Positions 8,767 to 15,976 of a DNA stretch of 64,000 bases are shown one piece after another; within the stretch, counting starts at the first letter, position 1, and each line of letters starts with the position of its first letter. Origin of the DNA: Nocardioides sp. WS12 (lineage in GTDB: Bacteria; Actinomycetota; Actinomycetes; Propionibacteriales; Nocardioidaceae); contig NZ_CP053928.1 of NCBI RefSeq assembly GCF_014108865.1, positions 4,216,001 to 4,280,000 of the forward strand, given 5' to 3'. The notes beneath the pieces were generated by a model. The model searched no databases. It was given only the letters and a program-made list of their open reading frames with translations, and was not told the origin of the DNA. The translations under genes and the position numbers were made by a program.

Positions 8767-8808
8767 TCAGGCGGCGCGTCCGGTGCGTACGAGAAGCTGT
8801 TCATGCAT
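8767..8808 (-). CDS. ilvBNC leader peptide
   Basis: A 13-residue ORF, MHEQLLVRTGRAA, starts at ATG preceded by GGTGGG and ends 23 bases before the attenuator hairpin. The adjacent Leu-Leu-Val codons are what ribosome-stalling attenuation by branched-chain amino acids needs; comparable leaders occur before ilvB in Corynebacterium and Streptomyces. A second ATG four bases downstream opens a longer ORF in another frame that runs into ilvB and is less likely. A possible -10 hexamer TATCCT lies at 8870-8865. Confidence 0.75.
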   Translation of the reverse strand: MHEQLLVRTGRAA

Positions 8809-8883
8809 GGGCCCACCGTACGCCGTCGCCCATCGACCGTCGAATGAGGGTGCCCCCTCGTCTCAGGATACAAGACGTCCGTC

Positions 8884-9762
8884 TCACGGGACGACCACCC
8901 CACGGAGGTCCGCCAGGGCGCCATCGAGCCCGGCCATCGCGTCGTCCGCGAGGGTCACTGCGTGCCCGATCACCCGGTCGTACGACGTCCGGTCGGCCAC
9001 ACCCGCAGCGCACTGCCGCACGTGGTCGGCCAGCAACACCGCGTCGCGGTGATCGCCGAGCAGACCCTGGATGCGCTGGCCGAGGTCGCCGACCCGGGCC
9101 GCGCCGTCGACGCCATCGACTCCCTCGACGGCGTCGGCCGTGTGCCGCAGTCGCCGGGCCGCGCGACGCAGGGCGTGCACAGCCTCTTCCGCCTCGGCGG
9201 TGTCCTCGCCGCCGAGCCGGTCGACCCGGTCGAGCACCCGCTTGAGTTGGCGGCGTACCGCTCTCACGGCGACCTTCGTGGCGGGCCGGTCGGCCCGACT
9301 CGTCAGCGGCGGCTCGGCGGACCAGTGCGCAAGAAGGGCGTCGAGGCTTTCCGCACCACCGGCCCGATGCCAGACGACGAGCGCGGCGTGGGCCCGGTCG
9401 TGATCGGCCAGCAGCGGAGCGACCACGCTGTCGTACAGGTCGCCCTGCCCGGTCGCTTCCAGCGCCGCAGCAGCATCGGCAGCCCGCACCTCGAGGTCGC
9501 GGCACTCCCCCAGCAGCCCGCCGTAGGCCGCGAGCACGACGGCGAACTTCTCGGCCAGATCCTCGTCGAAACAGGGGCCGAAGGCCGCGAGCACGTTGCG
9601 CATCCGGCGGACCGAGGTCCGGAGTTGGTGCACCGCATCCGACTCGTCAGCGAGTGCCGGTCCTCGTCGGTCCGTGATCATCCGGCTCAGGTCGACGACG
9701 ACAGCCGTCAGCATGTCGCCGCCCGAGAAGGCCGGTTGCCCGTCCGGCAACGCGTGGGTCAC
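8884..9762 (-). CDS. CHAD domain-containing protein
   Basis: This 292-residue, His/Arg-rich, all-helical protein matches the CHAD family: two repeats of four helices with conserved basic residues (AVHQLRTSVRRMRNVLAAF near residue 43 and AVHALRRAARRLRHTADAV in the second half). CHAD domains bind inorganic polyphosphate through this basic pocket and often localise to polyphosphate granules. Here it lacks a fused CYTH triphosphatase domain. A polyphosphate enzyme (ppk2) is about 30 kb away in the same window. The GTG start follows the only plausible upstream boundary. Confidence 0.9.
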   Translation of the reverse strand: MTHALPDGQPAFSGGDMLTAVVVDLSRMITDRRGPALADESDAVHQLRTSVRRMRNVLAAFGPCFDEDLAEKFAVVLAAYGGLLGECRDLEVRAADAAAALEATGQGDLYDSVVAPLLADHDRAHAALVVWHRAGGAESLDALLAHWSAEPPLTSRADRPATKVAVRAVRRQLKRVLDRVDRLGGEDTAEAEEAVHALRRAARRLRHTADAVEGVDGVDGAARVGDLGQRIQGLLGDHRDAVLLADHVRQCAAGVADRTSYDRVIGHAVTLADDAMAGLDGALADLRGVVVP

Positions 9763-9793
9763 GGACCCATCGTGTCACCGGACGGGCGGCGCG

Positions 9794-10864
9794 TCAGCGG
9801 AGTGACGCGATGAGCAGGGCGATCTGGATCGGCATGGACCGGCCCCAGTCGCCGTCGAGCGCGGTGATCGGGATGTCGTTGCGCGCCAGGGCAGTCGTGT
9901 CGGCGTTGCGGCGGGTCTCCGCCACCGGTGCGCCCACAGTCAGGCGATAGGTGCCCCCCGTGGCCGGCACGTTGTCGATGAAGCTCAGACCGAGGTCGTT
10001 GCTGTACCCGACATCAGCCTTGACGGCGCGACCGATGGTCTCGCCGGGTCCGACGAACGGGTGGTTCACGTTGAGGACCAGGTCACTCGTGAGCGCGTCC
10101 CACTTGACCAGGGATCCGAGCAGGCGGACCGCGAAGTTCGCGGTGGCGGTGAACGGCACGTTCGGGATCTGGGCCAGGTCCCGCGGCACCTCAGCACTGA
10201 AGGCGATCGCGGCGACGCCGTACTCATGGGCGGTGACGACGGCGCCAACGGTGCCGGAGTGGTTCAGCGTGGTCCCGATGTTCTGTCCGAAGTTCGTGCC
10301 GGAGAGCACCACGTCCGGCCCGTCGGACCAGTAGTTCGCGGCGAAGCGGCTGAGTGCGACGTTCACGGCGTCAGCGGGCGAGGCCGACGGTGACGTCGAG
10401 GTGCAGGGCGCCACGGCCACGCACACACCGAACACAGCACCACCGGTCGAGGCAGCGCCACAGTCACCGGCGTACGCCGCCGGGGGCGTCACGGCCTGGA
10501 CGGTGATGGCGATCGGCGAGAAGCCGGGCGACGTCATCCGCGCGCCGGCGCCGCTCTGCTGGGCCCACGGCGCCACGACAAGGACGTCGGCACCGGCGTT
10601 GCAGAGCGCGCGGCGCAGCTCGTAGAGGCCCTTGCCGTCGGTACCGAAACCGGCGTCGAGACCGCGGGCGCTGTCGTCGTTGGTCAACACGACCTTGAGG
10701 CCGGCCAGGGCAGGCGCAGCCGAGGCCGCGGCTTCGACGGGCGCGGCGCCCGTCACCGGAGCCGACGCGACCGAGCCGGCGAGAGCCGCGACGAGGGTCA
10801 GGCCGACTGCGGCGAGCCGCCTGACCATGGGGATGCTCGCGGGGATGGAGGGAACAGAACGCAT
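9794..10864 (-). CDS. Exported SurE-like 5'/3'-nucleotidase/phosphatase
   Basis: This 356-residue protein starts at an ATG with GAGGAG upstream. Residues 14-45 look like a signal peptide, with a hydrophobic core LAAVGLTLVAALAGSVASA. The SurE fold follows: VVLTNDDS (Asp63-Asp64 as metal ligands), VVAPWAQQSGAGA and LSGTNFGQNIGTTLNHSGTV, the SurE Asn/Gly loop. Classical SurE is cytosolic with NDDG. Here Gly is replaced by Ser and about eight residues are inserted after the motif, as in secreted SurE-like acid phosphatases. Probable role: extracellular nucleotide or phosphoester hydrolysis. A LysR gene is divergent. Confidence 0.85.
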   Translation of the reverse strand: MRSVPSIPASIPMVRRLAAVGLTLVAALAGSVASAPVTGAAPVEAAASAAPALAGLKVVLTNDDSARGLDAGFGTDGKGLYELRRALCNAGADVLVVAPWAQQSGAGARMTSPGFSPIAITVQAVTPPAAYAGDCGAASTGGAVFGVCVAVAPCTSTSPSASPADAVNVALSRFAANYWSDGPDVVLSGTNFGQNIGTTLNHSGTVGAVVTAHEYGVAAIAFSAEVPRDLAQIPNVPFTATANFAVRLLGSLVKWDALTSDLVLNVNHPFVGPGETIGRAVKADVGYSNDLGLSFIDNVPATGGTYRLTVGAPVAETRRNADTTALARNDIPITALDGDWGRSMPIQIALLIASLR

Positions 10865-10980
10865 TGCTACTCCTCGATGGGGATGTGCCCGAGTGGAACA
10901 GGTTCTACATTCGGAGGCGACACGGTCGGGCGTCCAAGACCCGTTCGGCATGAGCACCGGCAGGACCCAGGAGGCACGCG

Positions 10981-11853
10981 ATGAACATCCAGCAGTTGCG
11001 GTACGTCGTCGCGACGGTCGACCACGGGAGCATGACCGCCGCGGCGGCGGCCGTGTTCGTCGCCCAGCCAGCGCTGAGCCGGGCCATCCGCCACCTCGAG
11101 CGCGAGCTCGGCATCACGATCTTCGAGCGGTCCGGTCGCGGCGTGACCTTGAGTCCCGAAGGCGCCGAACTGGTGCGCCGTGCCCGCGGCGTCCTGGCCA
11201 GCATCGACGCGTTGCAGTCGGTGGCCAGCACCACCGATCACGCTGCACCGCTGGTCATCGCCGCGTCGCCGACGCTGCAGGCCGCGCTCGCCGTACCGAT
11301 CCTTGCGGCCCTGCGGGACCACGGTGTCGCGATGCCGTCACGACTGGTCGGCTGCAGCAGTTCGGCCGAAGTCGTCGACCTGGTCACCGCCGGGACGGCT
11401 GACCTCGGGATCTGCGACAGCGCCGTGACGTCCGATCTGGTGCAGGTGACCATCGGCCGCGCCGAGATCCGGCTCTACTCCCCCGTTGCGCTCGAGTTGC
11501 CGGATCGGGTCCGGATGGCCGACCTCGCCGGCCTGCCCCTCGTCCTCCCGACCGCCGGCAGCAAGCGACGGGCCGCCCTGGACGGATTCTTCGCCCGCGC
11601 CGGAGTGGTGCCGGAGGTGGCCGTCGAGACCGACGAACGCAACGTCTGGCTGGCTGCCGTGACCGCAGGCCTGGCGTCCTGCATCTGGCACAGCGTTGAA
11701 GCCGCCCGGGCGCCGGTGCCGGGCGTCGTCGTCCGCAGTTTCGATCCGCCCATCCATCGCCCGCTCACGACGGTGCATCGCGCGGGTGATGCGTCACCCG
11801 CCCTGGGTCCACTGCTCGAAGTGGTGCGGCAGATGAGCGCTCTCGTCGGCTGA
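10981..11853 (+). CDS. LysR-family transcriptional regulator
   Basis: This 290-residue protein has an N-terminal winged HTH (MNIQQLRYVVATVDHGSMT, AQPALSRAIRHLERELG, FERSGRGVTLSPEG) and a LysR substrate-binding domain from about residue 90. The ATG has a strong ribosome site, AGGAGG. It is divergent from the exported SurE-like gene with a 116-bp gap; LysR proteins usually control the adjacent divergent gene, so it may regulate that phosphatase. The inducer is unknown. Confidence 0.92.
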   Translation: MNIQQLRYVVATVDHGSMTAAAAAVFVAQPALSRAIRHLERELGITIFERSGRGVTLSPEGAELVRRARGVLASIDALQSVASTTDHAAPLVIAASPTLQAALAVPILAALRDHGVAMPSRLVGCSSSAEVVDLVTAGTADLGICDSAVTSDLVQVTIGRAEIRLYSPVALELPDRVRMADLAGLPLVLPTAGSKRRAALDGFFARAGVVPEVAVETDERNVWLAAVTAGLASCIWHSVEAARAPVPGVVVRSFDPPIHRPLTTVHRAGDASPALGPLLEVVRQMSALVG

Positions 11854-11874
11854 CCCGGCGTCAGGGCAGGCCGT

Positions 11875-12894
11875 GTGACGCGCGCCACAGTCGCTCGTTG
11901 GACCCGCATGCGCCGTCGTACCGCCGTGCCTGCCCTCGTTGCTGCCCTGCTCGGACTGGCTGCCACTCCCCTGATCTCCTCAGGCGCCGCTCCGGTGGCG
12001 CACGCCGAGGCCACCCCGCGCTATCAGGAGTACGTCGCCCTCGGCGACTCGTGGTCGGCCGATGTGGTGCTCTTCGACCGCAACGGCGTGCCGGACTCGA
12101 CGCATGCGCCGGTGGACTGCTTCCAGTCGCACACCAACTACCCGAAGCTCGTGGCCCGCACCCTGGCGATCCCGGTGTTCCGGGACGCGACCTGCGGCTC
12201 GGCGACCACCGAGCACTTCGCCCAGCCGCAGACCGGGCTGCCGCTCGGTGGCACCAACCCGCCGCAGTTCGACCGGCTGACGCCCACGACCGACCTGGTG
12301 ACCGTCGGGATCGGCGGCAATGACGCAGAGGTGGCGTCCGGCGCGGTCTCCTGCATCTCCGCATCGCCGATCAGCATCCCGACGCCCGTGCTGCCCTTCC
12401 CGGACGTGATCCCGCTGATCGACGAGTCCTCTCTGCCGCTGGGCGGGTGCAAGGAGCGGTTCACCGCGGGCGGCTTCGACCAACTCGCCGACAACGTCGC
12501 CGCAACCGAGGACAAGGTCGTCGCCGCGCTCAAGGAGATCAAGCGCCGTTCACCCCGCGCACGGGTCCTGTTGGTGAACTACCTGGACGCGATCCCGGTC
12601 CGCGGTTGCTGGCCGATCGTGCCGATCACCAACACCGACATGGCGTACCTGAACTCCGTGTTCGTCAAGCTCAACGCGATGCTGGCCGAGGCCGCACGGC
12701 GCGGCGGTGCGGAACTGGTGGACACCCACCCGCTGAGCACCGGCCATCACGTGTGCACGGGTCCGCTGACCCGGTACGTCGAAGGCCTCGGCGTCATCTC
12801 GCTCAACGATCTCGCGGTCGCCGTACCGGCGCACCCGAACGCGGCAGGCGCCCGGTCCCAGGCGCGATCCGTGCTGCAGCAGATCGAGCGCTGA
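11875..12894 (+). CDS. Secreted SGNH/GDSL hydrolase (lipase/esterase-like)
   Basis: This 339-residue protein has a basic N-terminus, a hydrophobic segment (PALVAALLGLAATPLI) and an Ala-rich cleavage region, so it is secreted. Block I is YVALGDSWSA with nucleophile Ser59, block III is GIGGND, and block V HPNAAG supplies the catalytic His, as in the SGNH family of Streptomyces-type extracellular lipases. Six or more Cys suggest disulfides. GTG at 11875 follows AGGGCAGG; ATG at 11908 would give a more compact signal peptide and is a fair alternative. Confidence 0.88.
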   Translation: MTRATVARWTRMRRRTAVPALVAALLGLAATPLISSGAAPVAHAEATPRYQEYVALGDSWSADVVLFDRNGVPDSTHAPVDCFQSHTNYPKLVARTLAIPVFRDATCGSATTEHFAQPQTGLPLGGTNPPQFDRLTPTTDLVTVGIGGNDAEVASGAVSCISASPISIPTPVLPFPDVIPLIDESSLPLGGCKERFTAGGFDQLADNVAATEDKVVAALKEIKRRSPRARVLLVNYLDAIPVRGCWPIVPITNTDMAYLNSVFVKLNAMLAEAARRGGAELVDTHPLSTGHHVCTGPLTRYVEGLGVISLNDLAVAVPAHPNAAGARSQARSVLQQIER

Positions 12895-12897
12895 CGC

Positions 12898-13314
12898 TCA
12901 GGGCAGCACGATGTCGCCGACCGGACTCGGGTTGTGGGCGACTTCCCACCGGAAGCCGTCCGGGTCCGAGAAGTAGCCGGAGTAGCCGCCCCAGTCGCGC
13001 TGCATCCCCGGCTGGACGTGCGGAGCGCCGGCAGCCTTCGCGGTCGCGAGCACCTCGTCGACACCTTCGGGCGAGGGCATGTTGTGCGAGATCGTCAGCG
13101 GCGCGATGCCGGGACCGCTCATCAGCGTGCCGACCTCGGCTTCACACGAGGCGCGGTCCCACAGCGACAGGACGAGATGCTCACCCGCGCGGAACATGAG
13201 CACCTCGCCCGGCACGTCGATCTCCGGAGTCCAGCCCAGTCCGTCGCGATAGAAGCGGCGGGTGGCGTCCAGGTCGGCAACGGCGAGGGTGATGAAGCTG
13301 ATGCGCTGGTCCAT
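12898..13314 (-). CDS. VOC (glyoxalase/bleomycin-resistance fold) family protein
   Basis: This 138-residue protein has two beta-alpha-beta-beta-beta modules: ISFITLAVADLDATRRFYRD at the N-terminus and GGYSGYFSDPDGFRWEVAHN at the C-terminus, the usual VOC signature. Such proteins bind metals or sequester small molecules. The His/Glu pattern is partial and no substrate can be assigned. It converges on the SGNH hydrolase gene, with three bases between the stops. Confidence 0.88.
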   Translation of the reverse strand: MDQRISFITLAVADLDATRRFYRDGLGWTPEIDVPGEVLMFRAGEHLVLSLWDRASCEAEVGTLMSGPGIAPLTISHNMPSPEGVDEVLATAKAAGAPHVQPGMQRDWGGYSGYFSDPDGFRWEVAHNPSPVGDIVLP

Positions 13315-13358
13315 GGATCCACTCCATCACCCTGCGCCGACATCGTCCGACGCGAGGG

Positions 13359-13835
13359 TCACGCGCGACGCGGGTTCGTCTCGGACAGGCGCCGGGCGAC
13401 GAGCGGGATGATCACGACGGCGGCGACCACGTGGCTGACCGCCAGAGCGACATTGGTGGCGTACGTCGTCGTGGCCGCGACCAGCGACGGCACCACCGAG
13501 AACACGACGAGCGTGACCGTGGTGCGGCGCCAGGTCGACCGCGGCTGCCGGGCCCACCGCGCGAGGCAGGCCGCGATGATCGCGCCGATCACGCCGAACT
13601 CGAGGACGGCGAAGAACAGGCCGCTGACGGGCATGCTGGCCGGCTCGGCACCCGGGAACGCGAACTCGTAGGGCACGCCCACGGCGCGGGTGACGGCTTC
13701 GAAACCGCCGGTGACGACGGCGCCGACGAACGCGACGCCGAAGGCGTACACGCCGACCGGAACACGGCGGGCGGGGGCGGTGCGGACGGAGGAGGTGGGG
13801 GTCGTGCTGGTCGTGCTGGTGGTGATGGCAGACAT
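13359..13835 (-). CDS. Four-helix membrane protein (DUF6069-like)
   Basis: The protein has 158 residues from the ATG at 13835, which has GAAGGGA at good spacing; longer upstream starts lack a ribosome site. A Ser/Thr-rich N-terminal tail of about 24 residues precedes four hydrophobic helices (VGVYAFGVAFVGAVVTGGF, a second near VSGLFFAVLEFGVIGAIIAA, and two more). The arrangement resembles actinobacterial DUF6069 proteins. Function is unknown and neighbours give no clue. Confidence 0.75.
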   Translation of the reverse strand: MSAITTSTTSTTPTSSVRTAPARRVPVGVYAFGVAFVGAVVTGGFEAVTRAVGVPYEFAFPGAEPASMPVSGLFFAVLEFGVIGAIIAACLARWARQPRSTWRRTTVTLVVFSVVPSLVAATTTYATNVALAVSHVVAAVVIIPLVARRLSETNPRRA

Positions 13836-13912
13836 TGCCGTTTCCCTTCGGATGGTGGCGATCCGGTGACCGCCTCTCACCCTCTCCACGAACGGGAAAC
13901 CGGGTTACGACA

Positions 13913-14626
13913 TCATTCGCCGAGAAAACTTCGAAGCCCGCGCAGTTGCTGCCCGTCGGCGTCGAAGTTGTCCGCTGCCAGCCACTGCTCATGCGCGGTC
14001 CGGACAGCCGGCCACTCGCTGTCGATGACCGAGAACCAGTCCGTGTCGCGGTTCCGGCCCTGGGTCACCATGTGGTTGCGGAACCGGCCCTCCTCGACGA
14101 AGCCCAGCCGCGACGCCGCGCGTCGGGACGGCTCGTTCAGGCTGTCGCACTTCCACTCGAACCGGCGATAGCCGAGGTCGTCGAAGGCGTGGCGCATCAG
14201 CAGGTGGATTGCCTCCGTCGCAGCGCGGGTGCGCTGGAGGGCGGACCCGAACAGGACGCCCGCGACCTCGACCTGTCCGTGGCCCGGCTCGATGCGCATG
14301 TACGACGCGATGCCGGCCGCCTTGCCGGCACCCGGACCCTCGAGCGGGATCAGCGCGTAGGTCACCCAGTCGGGCGCCTCCAGCAAACCGGCCAGGTGCA
14401 TCCACAAGGTGGCCAGCGACGTCGGTCGCGGCACCGGCCGGTAGGCCCACAGTGCGCCGTCGTCGGGACCACAGGTCGATGCGAACAGGTCCGCGTAGCG
14501 CGCGGAAGTCAGCGGTTCGACCGAGACGTAGCGCCCCGGCAGGGTCACCTGCTCCGGGAAGGGCCGGGGTTCCCAGTCGGGTACGACGGCGCCGACCTGC
14601 TGGCCGAACTCGTTGACGTCAGGCAC
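13913..14626 (-). CDS. GNAT-family N-acetyltransferase (RimJ/RimL type)
   Basis: This 237-residue protein begins at GTG, probably leaderless. It matches the RimJ/RimL-like GNAT branch: an N-terminal strand (GRYVSVEPLTSARYADLFA), a central region ending in GVLFGSALQRTRAATEAIHL as acetyl-CoA-binding motif A, then YRRFEWKCDSLNEPSRRAAS and LGFVEEGRFRNHMV. Close relatives act on small molecules or protein N-termini; the substrate is unknown. Confidence 0.88.
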   Translation of the reverse strand: MPDVNEFGQQVGAVVPDWEPRPFPEQVTLPGRYVSVEPLTSARYADLFASTCGPDDGALWAYRPVPRPTSLATLWMHLAGLLEAPDWVTYALIPLEGPGAGKAAGIASYMRIEPGHGQVEVAGVLFGSALQRTRAATEAIHLLMRHAFDDLGYRRFEWKCDSLNEPSRRAASRLGFVEEGRFRNHMVTQGRNRDTDWFSVIDSEWPAVRTAHEQWLAADNFDADGQQLRGLRSFLGE

Positions 14627-14632
14627 CTGCCG

Positions 14633-14638
14633 ACCCTA
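14633..14638 (-). promoter_or_regulatory. Candidate -10 element (TAGGGT) of a leaderless GNAT transcript
   Basis: TAGGGT on the minus strand ends six bases before the GTG start and no Shine-Dalgarno sequence is present, as expected for a leaderless actinobacterial mRNA. Confidence 0.4.
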
Positions 14639-14699
14639 GTGGGCTGTGGTCTGTGGATGAGCACCGACGCCGCCCGATGATCTGGAACATCCTCATCCC

Positions 14700-15359
14700 A
14701 TGACCGCGACCGCCCGCACGACGGAGATCGACGTCCGTCAGCCCTTCACCCGGGAGCAGGCGCTCGCCGCCGGGATCACGCCGCGCCAGCTCCGGTCCCA
14801 GCGCTACCGGAGGCTGTTGACCGGCATCTACGTCGCCGCGGACGTCGAGGTGACACCGGCCCTGCTCGCCCGGGCGGCACTCCTGCCCTTCGGCGACGCG
14901 GCCCGCGGCAGCCACAGCACCGCGGCCCGGGCATGGCGGCTGCCGGTGCCGATCGATCCGGACGAACACGTCACCGTTCCCACCGCCGCGGCGCGCCGGT
15001 CTCGCGCTGGCGTCCGGTGCCACGTCGACCCCAGCGGCCGCTCCGTCATCGTCGACGGGATCCGGGTGTCCGCCCTACCCGAGACCTTCATCGAACTCGC
15101 CCAGAAGCTCCCGCTCGTCGATCTGGTCGTCGTCGGGGACGCCATGGTCCGACGCATGATCGGGCTCGACGAGCTCCGTCAGCACTGTGCCGAGGCTTGC
15201 GGTCCCGGCGCCGCCCAGGCTCGGGCTGCCCTCGCGTTCGTGCGTTCGCGGGTGGACTCGCCGATGGAGTCGAGGCTGCGCATGGCGGGCGCACTTCCCG
15301 GTGCGCGGCTGAACGTGATCGCGCACCTGCGCGATTCTGGTCGCCCTGAGCGCTGCTGA
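14700..15359 (+). CDS. Truncated AbiEi/DUF559-type protein
   Basis: This 219-residue protein has an N-terminal winged-helix-like region (FTREQALAAGITPRQLRSQR, LLTGIYVAA) like AbiEi-antitoxin domains, and a central domain (ARGSHSTAARAWRLP, VSALPETFIELA). Related actinobacterial proteins usually continue after the SPMESRLRM motif into a DUF559 endonuclease-like domain. Here that motif is at residue about 188 and the frame stops about 30 residues later, after a palindromic repeat inside the gene end. The nuclease domain is therefore missing. It may be a decayed gene or a short functional variant. Confidence 0.7.
   Translation: MTATARTTEIDVRQPFTREQALAAGITPRQLRSQRYRRLLTGIYVAADVEVTPALLARAALLPFGDAARGSHSTAARAWRLPVPIDPDEHVTVPTAAARRSRAGVRCHVDPSGRSVIVDGIRVSALPETFIELAQKLPLVDLVVVGDAMVRRMIGLDELRQHCAEACGPGAAQARAALAFVRSRVDSPMESRLRMAGALPGARLNVIAHLRDSGRPERC
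15318..15335. repeat. 18-bp palindrome, copy 1
   Basis: ATCGCGCA-CC-TGCGCGAT, perfect 8-bp arms, inside the 3' end of the truncated AbiEi-type gene. The same arms recur at 15370. Confidence 0.8.
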
Positions 15360-15369
15360 ACCGACCAAC

Positions 15370-15387
15370 ATCGCGCACATGCGCGAT
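15370..15387. repeat. 18-bp palindrome, copy 2
   Basis: ATCGCGCA-CA-TGCGCGAT, the same arms as copy 1, with 34 bp between the copies. Both are followed by a CTG-containing tail. The pair lies between converging genes and may terminate transcription or be a dispersed palindromic repeat. Confidence 0.8.
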
Positions 15388-15396
15388 CCTGCTCGG

Positions 15397-15969
15397 CTAC
15401 TGGTACTGCTCGTCGGTCGGATCGAAGTCGAAGGCGGGCAACCCGTCGAGGCTGGTCCGGTTCTTCTGGCGGCGGTACTCAGCGGAGCCCGCGACGCCCT
15501 TGCGCTCGAAGTACGGCCGCAGCAGGTCGCGCTGGCCGGCGTACTCCATCAACGGGACGCCGTAGCCGCACGAGTCGGAGATCCGTTCGATGTCGACCAC
15601 GATCACTGCCCGGGCGCCGGGCTGGTCCTCGAAACGGGCCGCCAGGTCGGCGTACTCGGCATCGTAGAGCGACACGACCCGGCCGCGGCCATGGAAGCGG
15701 ACGATATTCGGGGGTCCCTCGAAGGCGCAGAACATCACCGTGATCCGGCCGTTCTCGCGCAGGTGCGCGATGGTCTCGCTGCCGCTGCCGGTGGTGTCGA
15801 GCCAGGCGAACGTCTGGTCGTCGATCAGCCCGAAAGTGCCGACGATGCCCCGCGGGGAAAGGTTGACGTGACCGTCGCCGGACAGCGGCGCGGTCGCGAC
15901 GAAGAACACCTGCTGCTTCTCGACGAAGGCACGCAGCCGTCCGTCGACCTGGTCGTGGACCTTGCCCAT
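15397..15969 (-). CDS. Pyridoxamine 5'-phosphate oxidase-fold protein
   Basis: This 190-residue protein begins at ATG seven bases after the ilvD stop, so it is probably cotranscribed with ilvD. The split-barrel flavin fold is visible in QQVFFVATAPLSGDGHVNLS, TFAWLDTTGSGSETIAHL and RITVMFCAFEGPPNIVRFHG. This branch of actinobacterial PPOX-like proteins is generally flavin- or F420-binding rather than true PdxH. The reaction is unknown and its link to ilvD may be positional only. Confidence 0.85.
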   Translation of the reverse strand: MGKVHDQVDGRLRAFVEKQQVFFVATAPLSGDGHVNLSPRGIVGTFGLIDDQTFAWLDTTGSGSETIAHLRENGRITVMFCAFEGPPNIVRFHGRGRVVSLYDAEYADLAARFEDQPGARAVIVVDIERISDSCGYGVPLMEYAGQRDLLRPYFERKGVAGSAEYRRQKNRTSLDGLPAFDFDPTDEQYQ

Positions 15970-15976
15970 CGCGTCC

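Noticed and set aside
14700..15359. Functional AbiE toxin-antitoxin system
   Set aside because: Only an AbiEi-like single protein is present; there is no AbiEii nucleotidyltransferase gene beside it.
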